Source: Streptomyces sp. 840.1
GTDB lineage: Bacteria; Actinomycetota; Actinomycetes; Streptomycetales; Streptomycetaceae
Direction of reading: 5' to 3'
Length of the DNA: 64,000 bases
Assembly: GCF_003751445.1 (NCBI RefSeq)
Contig: NZ_RJUU01000001.1
Location: 5,508,001 to 5,572,000 of the forward strand
This document shows, piece by piece, positions 56,636 to 64,000 of this stretch (position 1 is the stretch's first letter; each line of letters starts with the position of its first letter). The notes beneath the pieces were generated by a model. It saw nothing but the letters and a program-made list of their open reading frames with translations. It had not been told where the DNA came from and ran no database searches. Made by a program: the position numbers and the translations under genes.

Positions 56636-57352
56636 TCAGCCGTGCAGCCCGCACTCGGTCTTGCCGCTCCCGGCCCAGCGGCCGGCGCGTGCGTCCTCGC
56701 CCTCCAGCACCCGGCGGGTGCAGGGCGCACAGCCGACCGAGGCGTAGCCGTCCATCAGCAGCGGGTTGGTGAGCACCCCGTGCTCCGCGACGTACGCGTC
56801 CACGTCGTCCTGGCTCCAGCGGGCGATCGGCGAGACCTTGACCTTCTGCCGCTTCTCGTCCCAGCCGACCACCGGGGTGTTCGCCCGGGTGGGGGACTCG
56901 TCGCGGCGCAGCCCGGTCGCCCAGGCCGTGTACGAGGCCAGGCCCTCCTCGAGGGGCTTGACCTTGCGCAGCTTGCAGCAGAGGTCGGGGTCGCGGTCGT
57001 GGAGCTTCGGCCCGTACGCGGCGTCCTGCTCGGCCACGCTCTGCCGCGGCGTCAGGGTGATGACGTTGACGTCCATCACCGCCTCCACCGCGTCGCGGGT
57101 GCCGATCGTCTCGGGGAAGTGGTAGCCGGTGTCGAGGAAGACCACATCCACGCCGGGCAGGGCCCGGGAGGCGAGGTGGGCGACGACCGCGTCCTCCATC
57201 GAGGAGGTGACGCAGAACCGGGGGCCGAAGGTGCGGGTGGCCCACTGCAGGATCTCCGGCGCGGAGGCGTCCTCCAGCTCGCGGCCCGCCCGCTCGGCCA
57301 GCTCCCTGAGCTCCTGCGACGTGAGCTCCTCGATTTGCAGGGTGTCCGTCAT
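56636..57352 (-). CDS. cysH: APS reductase (iron-sulfur type CysH)
   Basis: A 238-residue reductase that turns APS into sulfite with thioredoxin. The cysteine pattern CC (125, 126) and CAPC (208, 211) binds a 4Fe-4S cluster and marks APS reductases rather than the E. coli PAPS type; the C-terminal KTECGLHG carries the catalytic Cys234. Substrate-site stretches: SSMEDAVVAHL, FLDTGYHFPET. It overlaps the small zinc-ribbon gene upstream by 4 nt. Confidence 0.95.
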   Translation of the reverse strand: MTDTLQIEELTSQELRELAERAGRELEDASAPEILQWATRTFGPRFCVTSSMEDAVVAHLASRALPGVDVVFLDTGYHFPETIGTRDAVEAVMDVNVITLTPRQSVAEQDAAYGPKLHDRDPDLCCKLRKVKPLEEGLASYTAWATGLRRDESPTRANTPVVGWDEKRQKVKVSPIARWSQDDVDAYVAEHGVLTNPLLMDGYASVGCAPCTRRVLEGEDARAGRWAGSGKTECGLHG

Positions 57353-57528
57353 ATCCCGTCCCCTTCACCGTCGTTGCGCGCCAGTCCCCGGGTCAGCAGG
57401 CCCAGGAACTTCAGCTGGAACGCTCGGTTGCAGGAGGCGCATTCCCAGGCCCCGTGCCCCGCTTCGTGCGGGCGCAGGTCCTCGTCACCGCAGTAGGGGC
57501 AGTGGAACGGTGCGGCGCGCTCGCTCAT
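57349..57528 (-). CDS. Small zinc-ribbon protein of the sulfur operon
   Basis: A 59-residue protein with two CxxC knuckles: FHCPYCGDEDL (about 9-19) and WECASCNRAFQLK (about 28-40), a zinc-ribbon pattern. It overlaps both neighbours by 4 nt (ATGA at each end), so it is certainly translated with them. No function is known to me; it could be an assembly or electron-transfer partner for sulfite reductase or CysH. Its fixed place between these two genes in streptomycetes, as I recall, argues for a true role. Confidence 0.88.
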   Translation of the reverse strand: MSERAAPFHCPYCGDEDLRPHEAGHGAWECASCNRAFQLKFLGLLTRGLARNDGEGDGI

Positions 57529-59222
57529 GACAGCGACTCCGCACTGGCCCGCGCCGCCCAGGTCGCGAAGCGCTCGTCGCCCTCGCGCTCCTTCTGGAAG
57601 TTCCCGAGCACCCGCTCCACGTAGTCGGGCAGTTCGTCCGAAGTGACCTTCAGGCCGCGGACCTTGCGGCCGAAGCCGGCCTCCAGGCCGAGCGCGCCGC
57701 CCAGGTGCACCTGGTAGCCCTCCACCTGGTTGCCCGAGTCGTCCAGCATGAGCTGGCCCTTGAGGCCGATGTCGGCCGTCTGGATGCGGGCGCAGGCGTT
57801 GGGGCAGCCGTTGATGTTGATGGTGAGCGGCTCGTCGAACTCCGGCATGCGGCGCTCCAGTTCGTCGATGAGCGAGGCGCCGCGCGCCTTGGTCTCGACG
57901 ATCGCCAGCTTGCAGTACTCGATGCCGGTGCAGGCCATCGTGCCGCGGCGGAAGGGGGAGGGCTTCACCTGGAAGCCGAGCTCCTCCAGGCCGGCCACCA
58001 GGGAGTCGACCCGGTCCGGCTCCACGTCGAGGATGAGCATCTTCTGCTCGACGGTGGTGCGCAGCCGGTCCGAACCGTGTGCGGCGGCCAGGTCGGCGAT
58101 CCTGGCCAGGGTGGGGCCGTCCACGCGTCCGACCCGGGGGGCGAAGCCGACGTAGCGGCGGCCGTCCTGCTGCTCGTGGACGCCCACGTGGTCGCGCCAG
58201 CGGCTGCTGGGCTGCTCGGGGGCGGGGCCGTCGACCAGCGGCCGCTTCAGGTACTCGTCCTCCAGCACCTGGCGGAATTTGGCGGGTCCCCAGTCGGCCA
58301 TCAGGAACTTCAGCCGGGCGCGGGTGCGCAGCCGCCGGTACCCGTAGTCCCGGAAGATCCCGACGACTCCGGCCCAGACGTCGGAGACCTCGTCCAAGGG
58401 CACCCAGGCGCCCAGGCGTTCGGCGAGCCGGGGGTTGGTCGAGAGGCCGCCGCCGACCCAGAGGTCGAAGCCGGGGCCGTTCTCGGGGTGGACGACGCCG
58501 ACGAAGGCGATGTCGTTGATCTCGTGGACCACGTCCTGCACGGGCGAGCCGGAGATCGCGGTCTTGAACTTGCGCGGCAGGTTGGAGAACTCCTTGCTGC
58601 CGATGTACTTGTCGTGGATCTCGTCGACCGCCGGGGTGCCGTCGATGATCTCGTCGGCGGCGATCCCCGCCACCGGGGAGCCGATGATCACACGCGGGCA
58701 GTCGCCGCAGGCCTCCGTCGTGGACAGGCCGACGGCCTCCAGCTTCTCCCAGATGGCCGGGACGTCCTCGATGCGGATCCAGTGCAGCTGGATGTTCTGC
58801 CGGTCGGTGACGTCGGCGGTGCCCCGCGCGTAGTCCCGCGAGACCTCACCGATCGCCCGCAGCTGAGCTACCGTCAGGCGCCCGCCGTCGATGCGGACCC
58901 GGAGCATGAAGTACCGGTCGTCCAGCTCCTCCGGCTCCAGGACGGCGGTCTTGCCGCCGTCGATGCCGGGCTTGCGCTGCGTGTAGAGGCCCCACCAGCG
59001 CATGCGTCCGCGAAGGTCGTTGGGGTCGATCGAGTCGAAGCCGCGCTTGGCGTAGATCGTCTCGATGCGTGCCCGCACGTTGAGACTGTCGTCGTCCTTC
59101 TTGAACTGCTCATTGCCGTTGAGAGGGGTGTAGTGCCCCAGGGCCCACTGACCTTCGCCACGGTGGCGTCCCGCCTTGCGGCGAGGTGCGGCGGGCGCAG
59201 GCTGTTCCGGGGTAGCGGCCAT
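57525..59222 (-). CDS. sir: Ferredoxin-dependent assimilatory sulfite reductase
   Basis: A 565-residue siroheme/4Fe-4S reductase (SirA/NirA family) that makes sulfide from sulfite. The cofactor cysteines appear in ACTGIEYCKLA and NGCPNACAR; siroheme-binding stretches include TDRQNIQLHW and ACGDCPRVIIG. The family includes nitrite reductases, but the operon (cysH, cysC, cysD, cysN, siroheme chelatase) points to sulfite. ATG 59222 has AAGGA 9 nt upstream. It is the first large gene of the operon and follows a leader peptide gene. Confidence 0.95.
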   Translation of the reverse strand: MAATPEQPAPAAPRRKAGRHRGEGQWALGHYTPLNGNEQFKKDDDSLNVRARIETIYAKRGFDSIDPNDLRGRMRWWGLYTQRKPGIDGGKTAVLEPEELDDRYFMLRVRIDGGRLTVAQLRAIGEVSRDYARGTADVTDRQNIQLHWIRIEDVPAIWEKLEAVGLSTTEACGDCPRVIIGSPVAGIAADEIIDGTPAVDEIHDKYIGSKEFSNLPRKFKTAISGSPVQDVVHEINDIAFVGVVHPENGPGFDLWVGGGLSTNPRLAERLGAWVPLDEVSDVWAGVVGIFRDYGYRRLRTRARLKFLMADWGPAKFRQVLEDEYLKRPLVDGPAPEQPSSRWRDHVGVHEQQDGRRYVGFAPRVGRVDGPTLARIADLAAAHGSDRLRTTVEQKMLILDVEPDRVDSLVAGLEELGFQVKPSPFRRGTMACTGIEYCKLAIVETKARGASLIDELERRMPEFDEPLTININGCPNACARIQTADIGLKGQLMLDDSGNQVEGYQVHLGGALGLEAGFGRKVRGLKVTSDELPDYVERVLGNFQKEREGDERFATWAARASAESLS

Positions 59223-59337
59223 GACAGTACGTCCTTCGGGACTGCGGGAGGGCGGCTCTGAACTGCACACTCGCATCTGGGCGCGGCGGTGCGCAGGGTT
59301 TGCAGAGAAAAAGGGATCGCGGCGGTGCTGGAGACTC

Positions 59338-59421
59338 TCAGCTCGCCGGACAGATGGCGCTGGACATGCGGCCGAGGTCGACGTGGCGTCGACTCACCAA
59401 GGCAGTTCCAGTTCCAGACAT
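59338..59421 (-). CDS. Leader peptide upstream of the sulfite reductase operon
   Basis: A 27-codon gene (ATG 59421, or GTG 59397 giving 19 residues) encoding a peptide with RRHVDLGRMSSAICPAS at its end, followed by TGA. The RRHVDLxRxSSAxC pattern is that of the short 'putative leader peptides' found before sulfur genes in streptomycetes. It ends 115 nt before the sir start. The single Cys near the end suggests sensing of cysteinyl-tRNA supply, i.e. attenuation or translational control, but no clear terminator/antiterminator pair was found. Confidence 0.8.
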   Translation of the reverse strand: MSGTGTALVSRRHVDLGRMSSAICPAS

Positions 59422-59583
59422 GACGGAAGCGTGTCACGCGAATCTCGGAGCAGTCCACCACTATCCATGATGTGGACGAGACTGTCCCGTCAGGTGAGAC
59501 GCTGTGGCGCCCATCACTGCGGTGACGGGCGCCCTGCCGCCCGGATAACCGGACAACCACGTGCATTTCCTACGGGCGTCGGG

Positions 59584-60189
59584 CTACGGAAGCAGCTCCC
59601 GGCCGGAACCCGGCCACGGCCCCGGAGTCGCGACCTCGGGCTCCGTCTCGGTCCTGGTGTCGAACAGCCGGAAGCCGCGCCGCAGGTAGTTGTCCATGGC
59701 GTGCGGCCCGTCCTTCGAGCAGGTGTGCAGCCAGACCCGCTTCGTCGCCGGACGCTGCGGCCACCGCTGCGCCAGGTCCCAGGCGCGGGCCACCCCGTAC
59801 GAGAGCAGATGACCGCCGATCCGGCGCCCCCGGAACGCCGGGATGAGACCGAAGTACATGATCTCGACCGCGCCGTCGTCCTGCGGGTCCAGCTCGATGT
59901 ACCCGGCCGGCGTCCCGTCCGCGTACGCCACCCACGTCTCCGCGCCGGGCCGCTCCAGCGCCTCCTGCCACTGCGCGTACGTCATCGACAGCCGGTCCGT
60001 CCACCGGATGTCGCCGCCGACCGCCGTGTAGAGGAAGCGGCTGAACTCGGGCAGCGGTATCCCGGACCGGACGATCCGGACATCCCCCTCCGGCACGGCG
60101 GAGGGCCGCAGATCATCGGGGGAGGTCTGCTCCAGGGACCAGACGGTCACCTCGGCGGTCGGTTCGGCGGGGCGCGCGGGGTTGCTCAT
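59584..60189 (-). CDS. GNAT-family N-acetyltransferase
   Basis: A 201-residue single GNAT domain. The acetyl-CoA loop is GLIPAFRGRRIGGHLL, preceded by GYIELDPQDDGAVEIMYFG and followed by VWLHTCSKDGPHAMDNYLRRGFRLFD. The acceptor is unknown. ATG 60189 is preferred to an earlier in-frame codon at 60252 because the earlier part looks non-coding. Confidence 0.9.
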   Translation of the reverse strand: MSNPARPAEPTAEVTVWSLEQTSPDDLRPSAVPEGDVRIVRSGIPLPEFSRFLYTAVGGDIRWTDRLSMTYAQWQEALERPGAETWVAYADGTPAGYIELDPQDDGAVEIMYFGLIPAFRGRRIGGHLLSYGVARAWDLAQRWPQRPATKRVWLHTCSKDGPHAMDNYLRRGFRLFDTRTETEPEVATPGPWPGSGRELLP

Positions 60190-60270
60190 GACCGCCAGAA
60201 AACCATGCTCCGCGCCCCCGGCCCAAGCCGGTCCCGGCAGACGGACGCCCACGACCTGCGTGAACGCCGC

Positions 60271-61551
60271 TCACCGGTCGCTGCGCGCCGCCGTCACCAC
60301 CGGGGCGTTCGAGCGCGGCAGCAGATCGCCCGGGTGCTCCGGGTGGATCACCTCCACCTCGACCCCGTCACCGAAGCGGTACGGGCGGTGCGCCAGCACC
60401 TCCGCGAGATGGCGCCGCAGCCGGGAGATCTCGGCCCGCACCGTCACCGTCCTGGTCGGATCGCCGAAGATGTCCTGCGCCAGCTCGGAGGCGGTACGCC
60501 CCTCGCGGTGCAGCGCCAGCGCGAACAGCAGCTCGGCGTGGCGCGGGGAGAGCCGCTGCGTCCAGGTGCCCACCGGGCTCACCACGCTCACCGCGAGGCC
60601 GCGCGGCCGGCTCAGATCCAGCACCACCCGGCGCGGCGGGCTGTCCATCGCGCCGTCCGCCACCTGCACCAGCCAGCCGCCCGGCAGCGGCTCCACCCGG
60701 CACATCCCGAGCGAGTGCAGCCACACCCGGCCCGGCCGCAGCGACTTCGGCAGCGGCAGCCGGTCCACCGGCGGCATCCCGGTGACCGCCGCAAGCCAGC
60801 CGTTGGCGTCCACGGCCAGCGCCCGGCCGCCCAGCCGGCACAGCATGGGGGCCGCCACCGAGCGCAGCCGGTCGATCGACTCCAGATGCCGGGTCCGGAT
60901 CTCGCTCTCCGCCAGCCGGGCCACCGAACCGACCAGGGCGAGCGTGGTGGGATGGAAGGTGGTCGCGGGGCCGCTGATGTCGACGATCCCCATCAGCCGG
61001 CCGTCGCGCGGATCACGCACCGGGGCCGCCGCGCACGTCCACCCGTGCAGACTGCGCACGAAGTGCTCCGCGGAGTGGACCTGCACCGGGGCGCGCGAGG
61101 CGATCGCCGTGCCGATCGCGTTGGTGCCGGTGCTCGCCTCGGACCAGGCGGCGCCCTCGGCCAGGCAGATGTCGTCGGCCCGGCGCAGCACCCCCGTGTT
61201 GCCCTGGCGCCACAGCACCCGGCCCTCCACGTCGGTGACCACCATGATCTGCTGCGAGGCGTCCGCGATGGCCGTCAGGGCATCCCCGAGCAGCGGCATC
61301 ACCTCACCCAGCGTGGAGCTCCTGCGCCGGTGCTCGATCTCGTCCGGCTCCAGCAGGACGCTGTGGGTGGACTTCTCCGGGTCGACCCCGCTGCGCAGCA
61401 CCCGGTCCCACGAGTCCCCGATCTCGGCCCGGGGCGCCAGCGGGATGCGTTCACCGGCCAGCCGCGCCTCGCGGGCCCGGTGGATCAGGCGGGTGGCCCG
61501 GTCCGACTCCCGGACAGCCATCCGCATCACATCGACAGGACTTGCCTCCAT
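60271..61551 (-). CDS. GAF-domain transcriptional regulator (AcoR-like N-terminus, no AAA domain)
   Basis: A 426-residue protein. The N-terminal part is like AcoR/sigma54-activator sensor regions (SWDRVLRSGVDPE; GTNAIGTAIASRAPVQVHSAEHFV; CAAAPVRDPRDGRLMGIVDISG), i.e. a GAF domain. There is no ATPase domain; instead the C-terminus has a winged-helix domain (LSPRHAELLFALALHREGRTASELAQDIFGD, then VRAEISRLRRHL). Relatives in actinobacteria control alcohol or aldehyde dehydrogenase genes. Repeated GCAAC boxes lie 80-113 nt upstream and could be its own operator. Confidence 0.88.
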   Translation of the reverse strand: MEASPVDVMRMAVRESDRATRLIHRAREARLAGERIPLAPRAEIGDSWDRVLRSGVDPEKSTHSVLLEPDEIEHRRRSSTLGEVMPLLGDALTAIADASQQIMVVTDVEGRVLWRQGNTGVLRRADDICLAEGAAWSEASTGTNAIGTAIASRAPVQVHSAEHFVRSLHGWTCAAAPVRDPRDGRLMGIVDISGPATTFHPTTLALVGSVARLAESEIRTRHLESIDRLRSVAAPMLCRLGGRALAVDANGWLAAVTGMPPVDRLPLPKSLRPGRVWLHSLGMCRVEPLPGGWLVQVADGAMDSPPRRVVLDLSRPRGLAVSVVSPVGTWTQRLSPRHAELLFALALHREGRTASELAQDIFGDPTRTVTVRAEISRLRRHLAEVLAHRPYRFGDGVEVEVIHPEHPGDLLPRSNAPVVTAARSDR

Positions 61552-61630
61552 GCCGGATCCCCCCTGGAGCCTCTGTTTACCGTGTCAAGGCCGCGGGGCC
61601 CCATCCTGCCGCTGCCGGGGTCCCGATGTC

Positions 61631-61664
61631 GCAACTCCACACAATGGTTGCAACCCTCTGCAAC
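61631..61664. promoter_or_regulatory. Cluster of GCAAC boxes upstream of the GAF regulator
   Basis: GCAAC at 61631, the palindrome GGTTGCAACC at 61646-61655, and TGCAAC at 61659-61664 lie within 34 bp. The first copy and the GTTGC of the palindrome form an inverted repeat with 11 bases between. This looks like a multi-site operator; the binding protein may be the GAF regulator itself. Confidence 0.5.
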
Positions 61665-61827
61665 TCTGGCGAGGTTCCCCGGTCCGTACAAGAGTGGCGG
61701 TACACCGGACGACGCGGCCTCGGCCCCGGAACCCGGTGTGTACAGCATGGGGGGTGGTGCCGTGTCGGCGCAGCACCACCTCCCGTTGCTGCCCCGACGG
61801 CCCGTCCGCCGGGCCGGCTCCGTCCGG

Positions 61828-63465
61828 TCAACGCTCCACGGGCCGCGCCCGTTCCACCACCGAGGCCAGGTCCAGGGTGTGCGGCAGCGTCCCGAAGGCC
61901 GAGCCCCAGTCCCCGCCCAGCCGTGACGCGCAGAACGCGTCGGCGACCTCCGGCGGCGCCCAGCGCACCAGCAGCGAGCCCTGCAGCACCAGGGCCATCC
62001 GCTCCACCAGCCGCCTGCCCCGCGCCTCGATCCCCGCCAGATCCGCCAGCTCCGTCAGCAGGTCCTTGATCGCCCGGTCCAGCCGGTGATCGGCGCCGCG
62101 CGCCAGGCCGACCTCCGAGAGGAACGCGTTCAGCGCCAGTGGCTCACGCTGCAGCGCCCGCAGGACGTCCAGCGCCTGCACGTTCCCCGAGCCCTCCCAG
62201 ATCGAGTTGAGCGGTGCCTCGCGCAACAGCCGGGGCATCCCCGACTCCTCCACGTACCCGTTGCCGCCCAGGCACTCCAGCGCCTCGCCCACCATCGGCG
62301 CGCACCGCTTCGTCACCCAGTACTTGGCCGCCGGGACCGCGATCCGCAGGAACGCCGCCTCGCTCGGTGTCCCGGCGTCGTACGCGGCGGCCAGCCGCAT
62401 CGCCAGCACCGTGGCCGCCTCCGACTCCAGCGCCAGATCGGCCAGCACGTTGCGCATCAGCGGCTTGTCGGCCAGCAGGCCGCCGAACGCGCTCCGGTAC
62501 GAGGCGTGGTGGACCGCCTGCGCCACCGCCTGCCGCATCAGCGCGGCCGAGCCGGTCACACAGTCGAGGCGGGTCGCCGCCACCATGTCGATGATGGTGC
62601 GCACCCCGCGCCCCTCCTCACCGATCCGGCGCACCCACGTACCGTCGAACTCGACCTCGGCCGATGCGTTGGACCGGTTGCCCAACTTGTCCTTGAGCCG
62701 CTGGATCGCGAACGCGTTGCGGGTGCCGTCCGGCAGCACCCGGGGCAGCAGGAAGCACGTCGGACCGCCGGGTGCCTGCGCCAGGACCAGGAACCCGTCG
62801 GACATCGGCGCCGAGCAGAACCACTTGTGCCCGGTGAGCAGGTACTCGCCCTCGGCGGACAGCGGCTCGGCGCGCGTCGTGTTCGACCGGACGTCCGTGC
62901 CGCCCTGCTTCTCCGTCATGGCCATCCCCAGGAGCACCCCGCCCTTCTCCCCGGCCGGGCGGAGCCCCTCCTCGTACACGTGCGAGGTCAGCAGCGGCTC
63001 CCACTCGGCGGCCACCGCCGGATCGGTGCGCAGCGCGGGCACCGCCGCGTGCGTCATCGAGAGCGGGCAGCCGTGGCCCGCCTCGGCCTGCGTCCAGACG
63101 AGGAATCCGGCCGCCCGGCGCACGTGCCCGCCCGGCCGGTCCCAGGCGTCGGTCAGCCCGGCGGAGACCGCGTGGCCCAGGAGGCGGTGCCAGGCCGGAT
63201 GGAACTCCACCTCGTCCACGCGGTTCCCGTACCGGTCATGGGTACGGAGCCGGGGCGGGTTCTCGTTCGCCTGCGCACCCCACCGCTGCGCCTGCGCGGA
63301 ACCGGCGGAGAGGCCGAGCCGGACCAGCCCGGCCCGCGCCTCTTCGTGCAGTTCCGGCGGGAGGTGCCGGTCCACGGCCTCGGTGAGCGCGGGGTCCGCG
63401 GAGAAGACGTCGTAGCCGAGCAGGGGAGGGGGCTGGTTGGACACTGTGTGGGTGGTGGCTGCCAT
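61828..63465 (-). CDS. Acyl-CoA dehydrogenase family protein, AidB-like
   Basis: A 545-residue flavoprotein, the length of E. coli AidB rather than the 380-400 of ordinary acyl-CoA dehydrogenases. Motifs: GMAMTEKQGGTDVRSNTT (flavin region), HKWFCSAPMSDGFLVLAQ, and LNSIWEGSGNVQALDVLRAL, the AidB-type signature. AidB binds DNA and is linked to the alkylation response; metabolic activity is unclear. ATG 63465 has no ribosome binding site, but TACCGT (63477-63472) lies 6 nt before it, so translation may be leaderless. Confidence 0.9.
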   Translation of the reverse strand: MAATTHTVSNQPPPLLGYDVFSADPALTEAVDRHLPPELHEEARAGLVRLGLSAGSAQAQRWGAQANENPPRLRTHDRYGNRVDEVEFHPAWHRLLGHAVSAGLTDAWDRPGGHVRRAAGFLVWTQAEAGHGCPLSMTHAAVPALRTDPAVAAEWEPLLTSHVYEEGLRPAGEKGGVLLGMAMTEKQGGTDVRSNTTRAEPLSAEGEYLLTGHKWFCSAPMSDGFLVLAQAPGGPTCFLLPRVLPDGTRNAFAIQRLKDKLGNRSNASAEVEFDGTWVRRIGEEGRGVRTIIDMVAATRLDCVTGSAALMRQAVAQAVHHASYRSAFGGLLADKPLMRNVLADLALESEAATVLAMRLAAAYDAGTPSEAAFLRIAVPAAKYWVTKRCAPMVGEALECLGGNGYVEESGMPRLLREAPLNSIWEGSGNVQALDVLRALQREPLALNAFLSEVGLARGADHRLDRAIKDLLTELADLAGIEARGRRLVERMALVLQGSLLVRWAPPEVADAFCASRLGGDWGSAFGTLPHTLDLASVVERARPVER

Positions 63466-63470
63466 GCCGA

Positions 63471-63477
63471 TACGGTA
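63471..63477. promoter_or_regulatory. Shared near-palindromic -10 element for two divergent leaderless genes
   Basis: TACGGTA (63471-63477) reads as -10 TACGGT on the plus strand and TACCGT on the minus strand. Each lies exactly 6 nt before a start codon (GTG 63483 and ATG 63465). The whole gap between the genes is 17 nt, so the rest of each promoter must lie in the opposite gene's coding start. Confidence 0.55.
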
Positions 63478-63482
63478 AGGAC

Positions 63483-64000
63483 GTGCAGGCAGCAAATGAA
63501 ACACCCGAGCGGCCACCGGGCCGGCTCCACCGGGCGCGAGTCCTCTACCGCAACGTCTCCAAGCGGCAGATGGCCTGGCAATTGCTCAAGGACACCGTCA
63601 ACTCGTGCATGGAGTACCGCATTCTGGGGCTCGCGGCCGAGGCGGCGTTCTTCACCCTGCTCTCCCTGCCGCCGCTGCTGCTGGGCCTGATCGGCCTGCT
63701 CGGCTACGTCGACGAGTGGACCAGCACCACCACGGTCGCCTCGATCGAGAACAACATCCTCAGCGCGGCGCAGACCGTCCTCTCCCAGCGCGGCGTCAAC
63801 GACTTCGCCAAACCGCTGCTGGCGGACGTCACCACCGGGGCCCGGCCCGACGTCATCTCCATCGGTTTCGCGATCGCGCTCTGGTCCGGCTCCCGTGCGG
63901 TCAACGTCTTCATCGACACCATCACCGTGATGTACGGGCTCGACGGCCAGCGCGGCATCGTCAAGACCCGGATGCTCGCCTTCCTGCTGTACGTGGTGGC
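63483..64000 (+). CDS. YihY/BrkB-family inner-membrane protein, 3' end cut off
   Basis: The first 172 codons of a membrane protein, running off the window. Helices are visible (LAAEAAFFTLLSLPPLLLGLIGLLGYV; VISIGFAIALWSGSRAVNVFIDTITVMYG), and the whole matches the YihY/virulence factor BrkB (former RNase BN) family, which has about six helices and no proven function. GTG 63483 is the only reasonable start; it lacks a ribosome binding site but has a -10 box 6 nt upstream. Confidence 0.85.
   Translation, partial: MQAANETPERPPGRLHRARVLYRNVSKRQMAWQLLKDTVNSCMEYRILGLAAEAAFFTLLSLPPLLLGLIGLLGYVDEWTSTTTVASIENNILSAAQTVLSQRGVNDFAKPLLADVTTGARPDVISIGFAIALWSGSRAVNVFIDTITVMYGLDGQRGIVKTRMLAFLLYVV

Overview
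The window is a stretch of chromosome from a streptomycete. The base composition is very GC rich, codon third positions are almost all G or C, many genes overlap by 4 nt (ATGA), and the gene families are typical of the genus: Ser/Thr kinases, mycothiol-type enzymes, TreY/TreZ/GlgX, SAV2148-like HEPN protein and MalEFG-type sugar importers without their own ATPase. I saw no rRNA, tRNA, CRISPR array, insertion sequence or prophage.

Layout. 0-6.7 kb: a cut-off lipoprotein, then a lipoprotein, two tandem receptor-like Ser/Thr kinases each fused to an extracellular substrate-binding domain, and an alpha/beta hydrolase. 7-10.3 kb: threonine degradation (tdh, kbl) and a LysR regulator. 10.3-12.5 kb: a secreted glycoside hydrolase behind a LacI-type operator. 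12.7-18.2 kb: an ABC exporter module facing a two-component system. 18.2-31.3 kb: mixed metabolism, including glyoxalase, M24 peptidase, aldo/keto reductase with a MerR-type promoter, treZ, a GH1 beta-glucosidase, phosphotransferase, acetyltransferase, FHA protein, a dihydrolipoamide dehydrogenase/LysR divergent pair and a degenerate P450. 31.3-36 kb: treY and glgX, which with treZ convert glycogen or maltodextrin to trehalose; glgX holds the only TTA (bldA) codon I found in a confidently called gene. 36-42.6 kb: HEPN protein, exonuclease, phosphotransferase and a carbohydrate ABC importer.

42.6-44.3 kb is the most interesting part. In an island of clearly lower GC lies a 26-residue gene ending in AWYIWY, followed by a hairpin and a cytochrome P450 gene. 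This is the layout of an atropopeptide RiPP cluster, and the six C-terminal residues match the tryptorubin A core. The P450 is expected to crosslink the aromatic residues. A secreted subtilisin-type protease gene follows.

45.8-49.9 kb: small housekeeping or stress genes, several with a -10 box 6-7 nt before the start codon (probably leaderless). 49.9-59.4 kb: one long minus-strand assimilatory sulfur operon, read in the order sulfite reductase, small zinc-ribbon protein, cysH, cysC, cysD, cysN, sulfonate-type ABC importer and sirohydrochlorin chelatase. A short conserved-looking leader peptide gene precedes it. 59.6-64 kb: acetyltransferase, GAF-domain regulator, AidB-like acyl-CoA dehydrogenase, and a YihY/BrkB membrane protein gene cut by the window end.
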